Source: Pisaster brevispinus (taxonomy: Eukaryota > Echinodermata > Asteroidea > Forcipulatida > Asteriidae). Taken from it: a stretch of DNA of 64,000 nt. Below the pieces are notes generated by a model, which was not told the DNA's origin, did not search any database, and worked only from the letters and a program-made list of their open reading frames with translations. Made by a program: the position numbers and the translations under genes. Below, piece by piece: positions 44,620-54,659 of the stretch. Position 1 is the first letter of the stretch; each line of letters opens with the position of its first letter. The stretch covers positions 2,232,001 to 2,296,000 of the forward strand of contig JAMKCF010000030.1 of assembly GCA_023634235.1 (NCBI GenBank). Direction: 5' to 3'.

Positions 44620-44752
44620 GCCTGCCTACACTTCCTCTCCTCCAAGCAGACTGCGGCTGTCAGATCCTCTTTACTCCTCCACCAGATTTCGCGCTTCTTG
44701 ACATTCCTGGGCCTGTGATACCCGATGCTGACTGAGAGCGACATTATTTGAG
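44620..44752 (+). pseudogene. CUB-domain exon a, copy B (stop)
   Basis: CGGCTGTCAGATCCTCTTTA matches copy A, giving DCGCQILFTPPPDFALLDIP and VIPDAD, then TGA before the donor. It directly follows the minisatellite. Confidence 0.6.
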
Positions 44753-44865
44753 GTACTTTTCATCAAGTTACTGTTAATGTCATTTGTTATATACTTGAGT
44801 GTACAGCCTTTTGATTTTTTTGCACAGAGCAGAGCATTCTCTGAGGCATGGGTCAGTAGACTTAC

Positions 44866-45069
44866 CAGGTCATTCAATGTCTTAAAGATGTGTGCATGCT
44901 CAGTACTGTCAACAGTAGAAGATATCACAGTATGTTTGCTGCCACCTAGAGTTCCAATGATGTAAACTGGATATAAATCTTCTATTAGTAATTCTATTGG
45001 CTTTTGGAAGAGTACTTTCATTCCCTCTTGATGGTATCTGACATCCACAAAAATGTCAACCAACATTTT
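44866..45069 (-). CDS. Candidate internal exon, unknown protein
   Basis: On the minus strand acceptor CACTTTTCTAG| and donor CTG|GTAAGT bound exactly 204 nt (68 codons, phase 0 to 0): KMLVDIFVDVRYHQEGMKVL, FQKPIELLIEDLYPVYIIGT and LGGSKHTVISSTVDSTEHAH, then IFKTLNDL. Composition and the strong donor look like real coding sequence. I do not recognise the family. The counterpart in copy A (about 29118-29325) has frameshifts and stops. It lies on the strand opposite the CUB exons, so a second gene was carried in the duplicated segment. Confidence 0.5.
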
Positions 45070-45159
45070 CTAGAAAAGTGCTAATAACAAGTTAATGTCT
45101 GCTAACCTTTCCCGCTTATGTAAATTTCAGAGTGCAGCAAGGTCCTGACCGCTGACTGA

Positions 45160-45212
45160 GGAGCCTTCCAGTCTGTCAACTTCCATGGTGGGAAGCTTCA
45201 CAACTGACTACT
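45160..45212 (+). CDS. CUB-domain exon b, copy B
   Basis: AACTGACTACTTCAAG|GTCAGA gives TTDYFK before a GT. Position between exon a and exon c fits the CUB order. Short and uncertain. Confidence 0.35.
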
Positions 45213-45569
45213 TCAAGGTCAGAATCTAACTCCTCAACATTTCAACAACTTTTGAAATATTTTCCAAATATTTCCCATTGAAATTTATTGGCTGAATCTT
45301 TGTACATGCTTAGGTTCAAGAGATCAATCTTCAATAACCTGCCTACACTTTTTTTGTTCATAAAGCAATTTTCAATCAATTTGTTTTAGAGACATCACAA
45401 TGCTGAAAGATCTTATATTTTTAATCATAAAAAATGCAAATATTTATTTGGCAAATCCACTTATGGTGAAATAATTTTCCTTTTTTCCCCTACTTCTAAA
45501 AAAATGTTTTTTTAAAAGACCTTCAGATGTATTTTTGACAATTCTTGATTTTATTGTCTGAATTACAGC

Positions 45570-45742
45570 CGAGTGATTTGACGACAGGCCAGAACGTCAA
45601 CCTGTGCAGCCAGCTTGGCCCTATGGACCGGTCATCCATCGGGAGTGATGAAGTCCTGCTGGAGTTTGTCTCTGATGAAACAAACTATTTCCCAGGATAC
45701 TCAGCTGATCATACAGTGTTGCCATGGGTCCCTGACTCTCCA
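45570..45742 (+). CDS. CUB-domain C-half exon c, copy B
   Basis: Acceptor AATTACAG; PSDLTTGQNVNLCSQLGP, MDRSSIGSDEVLLEFVSDET and NYFPGYSADHTVLPW. The series SS.GS.EVLLEFVSDE....GYSA is the classic end of a CUB domain (SSgn.l.v.F.SD....GF.A). CUB domains occur in extracellular and complement-like proteins. No flanking domain can be joined with confidence. Confidence 0.7.
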
Positions 45743-46254
45743 GGTTTGTTGAGAAATGGGTGTTAATCTGTGTATGCAGTTAACGTACATTATTTTCCTT
45801 CATGCATGACGCGGCTTATCTGACTCCAAATGTTCAACAAAAATCACTGCCTTTTAACTATTGATGGGCCTTATCTGGTATCACTATAGATCACTGTGAT
45901 GATAACTGTGGGAAAATGAAACTTATCCTGTGAAATAAGCCTTTCATTTGCTCAGGTAATGTTGTCACATTATTTAAAATAACACAGTGTGTAGTTATGA
46001 AGTGTATTTTTTAGGGGTTTACTGTAGTTTTAAGGTAAGCAGCTGTACATGAGATTGGACCTTTATTAGCCTATTAGCACAAAAGAAAATGAAAAAAAAA
46101 AAGATTTGCGCGCAGTATAAAATAACTGAGCAGAAATAGATTATCAGCCATAACGTCCTACTTAATTAGGTTGTTACGCCTGGTACCTAACTGTAACTAA
46201 CTGTTTATCATCCCTGAGACATTCAGGTATTTTTCGTCTATCATTAAGGTAAAC

Positions 46255-46590
46255 ATGCTACCAGTGTGTCCGACCTGGTTTCTCCTATCAGGATGTTTGA
46301 GTGTTAAACTAGGCTTTCTGCTTGTTAATCTTGCTTGGCTGAGATGTACAACAAAAACCCACTCCAACAGCTTTATTCCATGTACATGTCTTTGTAGCTC
46401 CTTGCCTTTAACTTCAACAAATTTCTCCATCCTACAATCTAAACTGATTTCAGATGCAATTCCTACCTTTAGTTCCCTGAGTTATTCTCATCTTGTACGT
46501 AACCTGTTACCAAGAGTGGCTTTTAGCCATGTTTTAGGCAAACGTGCATTAAAGTTATACAAAAACACAGGGTCGTAACTTGATAGGTCG
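46255..46590 (+). mobile_element. Non-LTR retrotransposon 3' end, copy B
   Basis: Duplicate of 30306-30640: NSFIPCT and SHLVRNLLPRVAFSHVLGKR, ALKLYKNTG. The C-terminal tail is better preserved than in copy A. Confidence 0.65.
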
Positions 46591-46757
46591 AAAGTTCATA
46601 TCTAACACACTATAGCAAGCACACAATTTGCTGCACGCGATAAGGTCGTATTTCACTTAATTTTTGTTTGCGTTCACTTATTGCACTACTCAAAAAATTT
46701 AATCGCAACCTGGCTCCACTGACATAGTGAAATCTTTTCTTTTTTGTGTGTGTTCAG

Positions 46758-46897
46758 AAGCGTCTGTCTTCTGTGGGGATGCAAACACTTTCACTTGGAT
46801 CTCGGAGGGGAGTGAAGTCATCGAAAATCCCAAACTGACGACGACGAGTGTTTCCAAGATTGCAGAGAGCCTGAGAGAAGGAGACATTTTCCTGTAA
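46758..46897 (+). CDS. Possible CUB-type exon d, copy B
   Basis: After acceptor GTGTTCAG the frame ASVFCGDANTFTWISEGSEV, then ENPKLTTTSVSKIAES and LREGDIFL, runs to TAA at 46895-46897. It would be a terminal exon. The assignment to the CUB gene is by position only. Confidence 0.4.
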
Positions 46898-47816
46898 AGT
46901 GTCGGACATCAGGGTGGTTGGACGGCAGCTTTTTTCTATGTATAAACTGAATGTATTTATTTCTGTATAATTTATTATCTGCTTGTTGTCCGACCAGGTT
47001 CATATTGTAATATTATTGTTGATAATAATAATAATAATTATGTGTAATACTTTAAATGGAATGCATGGGGGTGTTGATTGCGGTTTGGCTGGTGGGATTC
47101 AACTTGGAGGCATAGGTTTGTGAGTTTGTTGTGTGAATGATGATGATTAGTGGGCCCTGTGTGTTAGGTAACTTATGCCTTCTTGCCCATCCAGTGTCAT
47201 GCTTTATATTCTATGTTCTACGATCACGCACTCATGCATTTGCTTTTTTTTAGATGATAATTATTTGCTAGAGACAGAATATTTAGGAGTTGCCTTCATT
47301 TGTATTGACATTTTATTGATATACTTGCATTGTATAAGATAATTAATTGTACATGTATGTGTTTTATTTTCTGCCTGCACAACTCTCAACAGTTTTTTTG
47401 CAGGTGTTTACAGAGAGAATAAATCCTGGCCACATCCAGAGTCAACATCCACTAGCTGGATACACCCGTGTGGGATGCACTTCAATGTTCCTAATCACTC
47501 CATTTCTGTCATAATTACAGGGCTTTATGAGGCACTAGGAAACCACAGAGACTGTTCGTCTGAGTAGGGAGAAGCTATGGATAATGCGTCTCCAGACCAT
47601 TCAACCCCATGGTCTAAATCATCCAAGAAGGAAATGTCTAATAACTTTTTGTCTTTGCTATCTCCTTTTTATCACAGATTCTCCTCTCCAGTCTGCCTCA
47701 TTCACTAATCAATTACTTTTCTCTCCCTGTATATTCAGTTTGCGGTAACACCATGTGTATATCTACTATCTATGTAGATTTGTTCTTGTAGAACTAGGTC
47801 TTGCTTTTTAGTCTAC

Positions 47817-48270
47817 TGCCGCGGAGTAGATTTTGGAAATCGGGAGACTACTTCAGGAGACTACTTAGTTCTCAAATGAACTGTCCAGCTTATTAGCTAC
47901 TACCTGGGCGGAGGGTAGGAAATCGGCCGGGACTACTACTTTAGCTTAATAGTGGATCGGATCAAGGGGACTTCTTGTTATTAACTTTACTGCCGCGGAG
48001 TGAGTTCTTATTTGGTCTCAACGTTTCGACTAGCTATCTCTAGTCATCGTCATCGCCGTTGAGACCAAATAAGAACTCACTCCGCGGCAGTGAAGTTAAT
48101 AACGAAAAGTCCCCTTGATCCGATCCACTATCAAGCTAAAGTAGTAGTCCCGGCCGATTTCCTACCCTCTGCCCAGGTAGTAGCTAATAAGCTGGACAGT
48201 TCTTTTGAGAACTAAGTAGTCTCCCGAAGTAGTCTCCTGATTTCTAAAATCTACTCCGCGGCAGTAGAAT
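47817..48270. repeat. Large inverted repeat with hammerhead-like centre, copy B1
   Basis: Arms of ~210 bp from CTACTGCCGCGGAGTAGATT to ACTCCGCGGCAGTAG with centre CTCTAGTCATCGTC...; the loop retains GGTCTCAACGTTTCGACTAG on the reverse strand, i.e. CTAGTCGAAACGTTGAGACC. Confidence 0.85.
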
Positions 48271-48292
48271 AAAAAGCAAGACCTAGTTCTAC

Positions 48293-48715
48293 AAGAGACT
48301 ACTTGGCTCTCAAAAGAACTGTCCAGCTTATTAGCTACTACCCGGGCGGAGGGTAGGAAATAGGCCGGGACTACCACTTTAGCTTGATAGTGGATCGGAT
48401 CAAGGGGACTTCTCGTTATTAGCTTCACTGCCGCGAAGTGAGTTCTTATTTGGTCTCAACTGTGATGACGATGATTAGAGCAAGCTAGTCGAAACGTTGA
48501 GACCAAATAAGAACTCACTCCGCGGCAGTAAAATTAATAACGAGAAGTCCCCTTGATCCGATCCACTATCAAGCTAAAGTAGTAGTCCCGGCCGATTTGC
48601 TACCCTCCGCCTGGGTAGTAGCTAATAAGCTGGACAGTTCTTTTGAGAACTAAGTAGTCTCCTGAAGTAGTCTCCCGATTTCCAAAATCTTCTCCACGGC
48701 AGTAGAATAAAAAGC
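48293..48715. repeat. Large inverted repeat with hammerhead-like centre, copy B2
   Basis: Second, adjacent inverted repeat with the same arms. Centre: TGATGACGATGATTAGAGCA, AGCTAGTCGAAACGTTGAGA. It is followed by AGCAAGACCTAGTTCTTTAA and the ACATGGTGTTACC repeat. Confidence 0.85.
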
Positions 48716-49048
48716 AAGACCTAGTTCTTTAAGAACAAATCTACATAGCTAGTACATATACACATGGTGTTACCTCAAACCGAACATACATGTATATTTA
48801 TACTTCACACATGCAAAGCCTTAAAAAGTTTTCTCTCCCTCTTCAAATCATTTATTTTGTCCTTTGTTTTCCTTACCTTTTGTGGTCAAACCAGCCCCTC
48901 CCCCAACCCCCTTTTGTTTTCCTCCTCTCTGTTCATCCTGCCTCCCTCTCTGTTTGCTTTCACTTCTAACATCTATGTCCACTCGACTGCTTTTTTTACA
49001 CCTGTATTGTTATGTTGTTACCTGTTTATGTTTGTAGTCTTGTCATTT

Positions 49049-49091
49049 AGCCTTCGAGAAAGACTCTGCTGAGGTCAAAACGTCAGGCCAC
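49049..49091 (+). ncRNA. Second degenerate hammerhead-like motif
   Basis: GCCT (stem I) ... GACTC TGCT GAGGTC (stem II) ... AAAACGTC then AGGC (stem I return). The CTGANGA box reads TCGAGAA, so the core is mutated. The layout, including ACGT, parallels 59554-59597. Confidence 0.3.
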
Positions 49092-49495
49092 TAACTATTT
49101 TTTTAATGTAGTAGTTCATCCATGATTTTTAGAGCCAACTTGTAATATGTTTTTGCTGAGGATATTTTATCCATGCATAATTATTTGTTTTTAGATATTG
49201 TTGTATTGCCATTAATAATAAGTCATTGCTGTGTATTGTGTATTGTGTGCTGGAGGATTAAAAATAGTACAGGAGATTGTTTTATAATTTGTGACGTCAT
49301 CGTGGTGTTTTTTGTTGTTGGTGTGTTCTGGTGGTGCTCGTCCTTTTTAAATAGAGGTCCAGCCTCCTTCCCGTTTCTCTATTTGCAACAATAAAGTCCT
49401 GAGCCGTTTTAGTATGATGTTTTTGCAGTAAGCACGATAGAGTTGCAATGATCGTTTGTGGTTTGCAAGCGTGTAAGTACTCGACATCTAATAAT

Positions 49496-49873
49496 AATGG
49501 CTTATATAGCGCTCATATCCGTCACTCAGTGACGCTCAAGGCGCTTCAACATTAATTTCCTGCAAGGTATGTGGGGCTTCATTTGAAGTATGATACCTAC
49601 TCTTTTACATAGCACCATGTAATGGTTTACAAGGTGCTGTGGTGCAATATGCAGCCAATCAAACCAGGAATACTGGGGCGAACCCCTTCTCTTTTCGATA
49701 AGTGTACGGGGCCAACGGCTTTACGTCCCATCCGAAGGACGAAGCAATAATGGTTAAGTGTCTTGCTTAAGGACACAAGTGTCGCGACCGGGACTCGAAC
49801 CCACACCCTGCTGAGTCGGAAACACCAGAGCTTGAGTCCGGTGCTCTTATCCGCTCGGCCACGACACGCCACG
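49496..49873 (-). repeat. tRNA-Leu-derived SINE, near full length
   Basis: On the reverse strand: tRNA-like head GTCGTGGCCGAGCGGATAAG, GACTCAAGC (Leu CAA-type anticodon loop) and B box GGGTTCGAGTCCC; body TGTGTCCTTAAGCAAGACAC and GGATGGGACGTAAAGCCGTT; then ACATGGTGCTATGTAAAAGA; tail AAGCGCCTTGAGCGTCACTG and GAGCGCTATATAAG followed by a short ATTATTATT run. The body resembles the conserved central domains of deuterostome SINEs and the tail an L2-type LINE end. It is the best copy of the family in the window. Confidence 0.9.
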
Positions 49874-49879
49874 TCTAAC

Positions 49880-50270
49880 GGACCATCGACCAACATGATG
49901 CCATGCGCCTGCGCATGTGTTGTGACACTGCCACGGGTTGAAGTCTGCTGATTGTGTAGAATAGTAGGCAAGGTCAGGTCGTGTTTTTGACAAACTTGGA
50001 GCCGATGGTCAGGTTAAACAGTGGTTACGAAGCAGAGAATGGGGGTGGGAGGTTGGTATAGGGACAGAGAAACGGAAGCCCGGTTTGGGTGACCTAGATC
50101 AAGGTCAGAATGACGTCAAAGTTCATGTGGTATTATAATACTGCCTGTCAATTTTTCACCAATAGAGGGCTGCTTCCGCAAATCATTAAAACTGATAACA
50201 AATGACCATATAGCTTCTATTTCAGACACTCACTGGCAAAGCTATATGTGGAAAAAGTTGATCCCTTTAG
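49880..50270. other. Spacer, nothing recognised
   Basis: No coding frame with borders and no shared repeat noticed. Confidence 0.35.
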
Positions 50271-50280
50271 TTTACTGACC

Positions 50281-50465
50281 TGGCCCAATTTCATGGCTCT
50301 GCTTACCGTAAGCAAAGAATCGGCGCTTATGGAAGCAGGGAATTCTTTGCTTACGTCAAGCATATTTCACGGGTTAGCAGAGAATTTTGCTTGTGCGCGT
50401 GCGTACTCCACATTTCAAGACATTCTTGGCTTACACAGCTAGCGGAGAGCCATGAATTTGGGCTC
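50281..50465. mobile_element. MITE, GGCCCAATTTCAT family
   Basis: Left TGGCCCAATTTCATGGCTCT and right AGAGCCATGAATTTGGGCT are inverted complements with few mismatches; inner pairs GCTTACCGTAAGCAAAGAAT / ATTCTTTGCTTACG are also present. Confidence 0.8.
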
Positions 50466-50759
50466 GGAGATGACAGACCAGGAACCCCCCTATCTAATAA
50501 TTATGCTTCTATGGGACCCCTAAAACAAGTGTGCAAAGTTTGGTGCTTTAATCCGGCGTGTCACGATTTTTTCATTAAGTCCCTGGACTAATAGGTAAGA
50601 AGAGGTGTAGGTCCTATGAAGATAAAAGAGTGAACGGGTTGGCTGGAGGGTTGTTAATAGAAAAAATGGGAAAACCAACACTTGAAAGTAAAAATGTTTT
50701 ATAGAGGGATATAAAATCCAGGTGTTTTACGAACAGATTTACCATGTGGTGATCGTCAA

Positions 50760-50935
50760 CGTTCGAGTTTTCATGGGATACCGTATAGATGGAAAATGGG
50801 GTTGTTATAACTGTGCGTAATTAACCACTGATTAGAGGACCAAATTAAACAGCTCAAAAGTTTGGTGTGCCCAGTGTAACAGTCTTCAAGACTCTGGGCT
50901 TTAACTTACACTTTAACTCAAAACGAAGAGTAGGC
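50760..50935 (-). repeat. Copy of the 34.7-35.6 kb repeat, reverse
   Basis: ATAGATGGAAAATGG, TTAACCACTGATTAG, ACAGTCTTCAAGA and ACTTACACTTTAAC are the reverse complement order of the repeat units at 35380-35560. Confidence 0.65.
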
Positions 50936-51239
50936 TACAAATTCTTTTCAAAATATGTTTTAGTATTATTTAAAGCCTATCAATCAAGTAGGCCCTACAT
51001 AACAAGAAGACATCCGCATACGCTTATTGTCTCTGGCTTATTTTCTAGCATTCACCGATGTTGTTTTCTTTGTTTAAAGTTTTGGAATGATTTTATAGCT
51101 ATAGAATGTCAATATTCTCAAATAAAAATTGTTAATTTATAACCAGTTTTTCAGTTTTCGTTCGGATAAAATAAGGGATTCACCGACAGAAAGTAGCCAA
51201 ATGAGAGTTTTTTTCACCTCCCTGTACTGCATGTGTTTT

Positions 51240-51368
51240 AATTTTCTTATTGAAGTCACCGCAGCTCAGTAGACGCCATTTTGAAACACCCGTAACAACC
51301 ACACAAACAGCGTGGGGCATGCACATCTGTGCAGATAATCCTGTTTTTAGCCGAAATTATTTAGCAAA
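51240..51368 (+). promoter_or_regulatory. Possible 5' UTR/promoter of THAP gene
   Basis: GACGCCATTTTGAAAC, a YY1-type CCAT core, lies about 95 bp upstream of the ATG. No TATA box. Confidence 0.3.
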
Positions 51369-51436
51369 ATGCCTACTTGTGCGGCATTAAACTGCACTAA
51401 CAGATACTCCCGTGGATGTGGAAAGACATACCATCT
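51369..51436 (+). CDS. THAP-domain first exon
   Basis: ATG encodes MPTCAALNCTNRYSRGCGKT then YH, ending in phase 2 at donor CT|GTAAGT. M-P-x-C-A-x3-C-x-N-R is the start of the THAP zinc finger (C-x2-4-C ... C-x2-H), a DNA-binding domain related to the P-element transposase. The expected next exon (a FP.. block and C..HF) is not found before 52.8 kb, so the gene is partial, has a long intron, or is a relic. Confidence 0.7.
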
Positions 51437-52860
51437 GTAAGTATCTATCTATTTTTTCGTGAATGTTTATTTTAGGGGAATTTCAGGCTGACATATGAAT
51501 TTGTCATGTAAACTTTCTGTTGAATACATTCGCCGGTTCGCGCGCGCATTCGTTACGGGTACAAATTTACTGGAAAACACAAGTTTGGTGGATAAATGCA
51601 ATCATATCTCTGGAACCCTTTATCGTACAAACTAGTTCAAAACGGTAAAATAATCTTGAATATCTACTGCTTCGTCATGTCATATTTATTTTACATTCAG
51701 AAAACATTTTGCCACGTCATTTTGAGGGTTTTACGTCCAGTCTTGGTCAATTTTGTATGGAGAAATTCCTAAAGTCTACCTAATCTAGCCACATGAGGGC
51801 TCTTATGCTAACTTATTTCAGCAACCCGACGGCTAATTGCTTAGTTCAAAACGGATTTGGGAAGTGTACATCCTGACCAAAACACTGCTCTAACAAATTT
51901 TCTGATTGGACAAGTTTTTCCAACGTCATTTTTTAGTTGAAATTCAGACCAATGAAAAGTTATTTCACAGCTTCAAAACAGCCGTTGCTATTAAACATCT
52001 GTGTCCAAACTTCCGCAGTGTCAACTCTAAAACTCCAACGCATGTTTCTAAAATGGTAAATTCATGCACTTTTTTTTATCGGAAGGTTTAACTGGAAAAA
52101 CTTATATGAACAAAATCATTAATGTAAACATTTTGTTCTACATATGGAAAAGTTTCATTGCAGTCAGTCTCAAATAATCAGTTGTGTGTGTGCGTGACCT
52201 TCTGACTACACCACGCATCCACTGAACGCATCCACTGAACGATGTCAACACACATTCATGTATTATGCATATAGCCCATGTGTGTAGACCATGCCCTTGT
52301 GGTCAAAACGGACGAGTCCATTTTGGCAGACGGGTAAATTAGAAGGTCTAACTCCAATAAACAAAACTACACACAATGTAAGTTGCTTGTGTTTCAAGGC
52401 TGGCAAAGTACATTTTATTAAATACACAACAATGCAAATATATAACAGCTACAAAACATAATATCAATTTACTAAAGTATAGAATATACTGAGGCTTTGG
52501 CATGTTAGCTGAGTGAAACATTTCTGACAATTTTAAAAACCATAATAGCAACTTGTTTGGTAGATACAGAAATACATGTAACTTCATTACAACTTTACAA
52601 GAGTTCCACAATGGCAAGTGTATGCATAAGTAAACCTTTGAATCATATTAAACTGTGACCCTTGATGGCAATATTATATAGTAATAAGTTGTTTACATTA
52701 AGATTTACAACATGTGTATATTCTGAACTAGCCTGTGGTAGCCCTTGCACAAGCAAAACAACACAGGCAAGAGCAGTTACTGTCTCAATCCATACAGTGC
52801 TCAACTTGACCATGGTGAAAGTTACACTTACACATCAATAGGAGTTAAGCTTTATAGGAG
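51437..52860. other. Intron or spacer, nothing recognised
   Basis: No second THAP exon and no shared repeat seen. Confidence 0.35.
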
Positions 52861-53069
52861 TCACTTATTTTGAACATTGATGTTTGAAACAAAGTTTTGG
52901 AAGTCCTTCTTGTTGCCAAGCTGGCGTTGAAATTTCAGGAGAAGTGAAAATCCTTGGTGCTTGAAGTGTGGAGTTTCTTCAACAGAATACTCTTCAAGGG
53001 GTTTCCGTTCAACAAGATGGAATGACGATGTCCCTTCCCTGATGTAGGAAAAGTCCCCGGCCTTATTAA

Positions 53070-53824
53070 CCCTTTCAATACCATTGTCGAGTTTACTCGA
53101 CCGTGCGCCGAGTAGGCTTCCGTACCAATGTCGAGTTTACTCGACAAAAAAAGTTGCTATGTTTGAGACCCTATATTTATTTTGTTTGGCGCCCTCTGTT
53201 GTTGAAAATTATATAGACGGGTAGCTTGTTTATCGAGCTTTACAATTGTGTGTATTGCATAGGGGGTCGCCATTACGATTTTCCGAGAAAAACTACATTG
53301 TATGCAGCAGTACTTCCAGATTTCATGCTTCCGTTTTCCCGACAAAAAAATCACCATCATGGCTGTTTGTGACCCGGAGGTTTTGGTTGAAATATTTGTC
53401 GTTAGTGACTCCGAATTGGACTTGAAAATACCTGAAGAAGAACCTAGTGAAGATTCGGATGAAACTCGTGATGTTTCGTCGCAAGGCACGTACAATAATG
53501 GCAGTGATCCTGGCGATATACCGGTAGCTGGACCGAGCACTGCACCCCTTCAACGCAGCGGGCTTGTGCATGGGCTCGGCGGGCCTCGACCCATTCATGC
53601 CGATCGAGGTGGCAAAGGACATGAAGATAATATATACAAATTTGACATCATATGAAAGGTCATTTCATTAGCTACAAATTGTATGCACAAATTTTTTCCA
53701 CAAAAGTATGTCTTCACACAGAAAATCAAGATTGAAAAAAATTGAACACTGTACTTTGCTTTTTGTGTAAAAAAATGCGGTACACAGCAGTGTGACCCCT
53801 ATAAACAATGCGGTATTGAAAGGG
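53070..53824 (+). mobile_element. piggyBac-type element, deletion derivative
   Basis: TTAA at 53066-53069 and 53825-53828; 13-bp perfect terminal inverted repeats CCCTTTCAATACC. Size 755 bp. Just inside the left end are two copies of GTCGAGTTTACTCGAC (53086-53101, 53130-53145), 44 bp apart. Contains the N-terminal remnant of a transposase frame. Inserted in the coding sequence of the minus-strand gene 52861-54655. Confidence 0.95.
53302..53655 (+). pseudogene. piggyBac transposase N-terminal remnant
   Basis: Best start ATG at 53359: MAVCDPEVLVEIFVVSDSEL then acidic IPEEEPSEDSDETRD. Acidic, Ser-rich N-termini are usual for piggyBac transposases. The DDE catalytic domain and Cys-rich C-terminus are missing, so it cannot transpose on its own. 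Confidence 0.6.
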
Positions 53825-53849
53825 TTAAACATACGGTAGTACCACTGGT

Positions 53850-54195
53850 CAGGGCTCGAATTTGGGGAAAAAATCCACAAGACCCCTGGGCTTGTAGCTC
53901 AAAACTTTTACTGGACCAGAAAATTCGTTACAAGACCGGAGTCAAAATGAAAAGAACACTCTACACAGTTTCACATTTGAGCTGTTTTTTTGTACCAAGC
54001 ACTAAGAGAAGAATTATCAAGTTTTTCTTGTGGGTAATACTTCAATACTCAAATGATCAGTTTAATTTAAAAATACAGTGACGTGTTATTATTAAAAAAC
54101 ACAAGACCTCCGGACTTGTACAGTCATAAGTTTACTGGCCCGACACTAAAATCACTGGCCTCGGGCCTGCGGTCCAGTGTCAAATTCGAGCCCTG
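53850..54195. mobile_element. MITE with ends CAGGGCTCGAATTT
   Basis: 14-bp perfect terminal inverted repeats; 346 bp; flanked by the 5-bp direct repeat CTGGT (53845-53849, 54196-54200). The interior matches repeats in the 36-42 kb region. The CAGGG-type end resembles hAT, but hAT makes 8-bp duplications, so the superfamily is open. Inserted in the same coding sequence as the piggyBac element. Confidence 0.92.
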
Positions 54196-54659
54196 CTGGT
54201 ACCCTAGAACTTGACTAAAGTTCTGAAAGTTGTTCACAATAACAGTTTCTTTTTTCGATGGATGGGGTTGCGCGAACCGACTTAAGTCCTCGTAGATGTC
54301 TTTTACGACAGCAAACGAAGTTCAACGAAACTGTTTACCTTTCGTTGACCATGTAGCAACTCCTTAATAACAAATTGGAGATTTTTGTAGAACAGTTTTT
54401 TTGCTGCCTCTTCAGAAGAAAGGAACTCTGCAGGAATGTCTATAACATCAGCAGCATCCCTCCATTCTTCGTACTTCTTTTGCCAACCAGTGTAGTGAAC
54501 GTATACTTTTAAGATGCGGTCTTCTAATTTTGAGTCAATAAGAGGGTACAAATCGAAGATGACCACGACTCAGGTTTTACACTGTTGTATCGAAGTGATG
54601 GCCCACTTGCAAGTTCACGCTAGTTGATTCGAGGTCTTTTCCTTAAGTTTGCCATTCAG

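Larger units (their letters stand above)
44610..48790 (+). repeat. Segmental duplication, copy B
   Basis: Counterpart of 27408-32720; see the block matches listed there. Copy B keeps the more intact CUB exon c and the more intact opposite-strand exon (44866-45069), while copy A keeps the better exon a. Confidence 0.85.
52861..54655 (-). pseudogene. Intronless gene cut by two transposons (chromo/Tudor-like N-part)
   Basis: Minus strand. A possible start at 54655 (MANLRKRPR) is followed by TAG at codon 12. Then KLEDRILKVYVHYTGWQKKY, EEWRDAADVIDIP (54.3-54.6 kb), resembling the chromo-barrel/Tudor-knot pattern (VHYxGWxxKYxEWR). Then KDIYEDLSRFAQPHPSKK, NNFQNFSQVLGYQ (54.2-54.3 kb), then the MITE 53850-54195, WYYRMF, then the piggyBac element 53070-53824, then NKAGDFSYIREGTSSFHLVE, PLEEYSVEETPHFKHQGFSL and LGNKKDFQNFVSNINVQNK to TGA at 52863-52861. 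Two frameshifts (near 54570 and 54300) are also needed. Without the insertions the gene is about 685 bp. I cannot name the protein. Confidence 0.75.
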
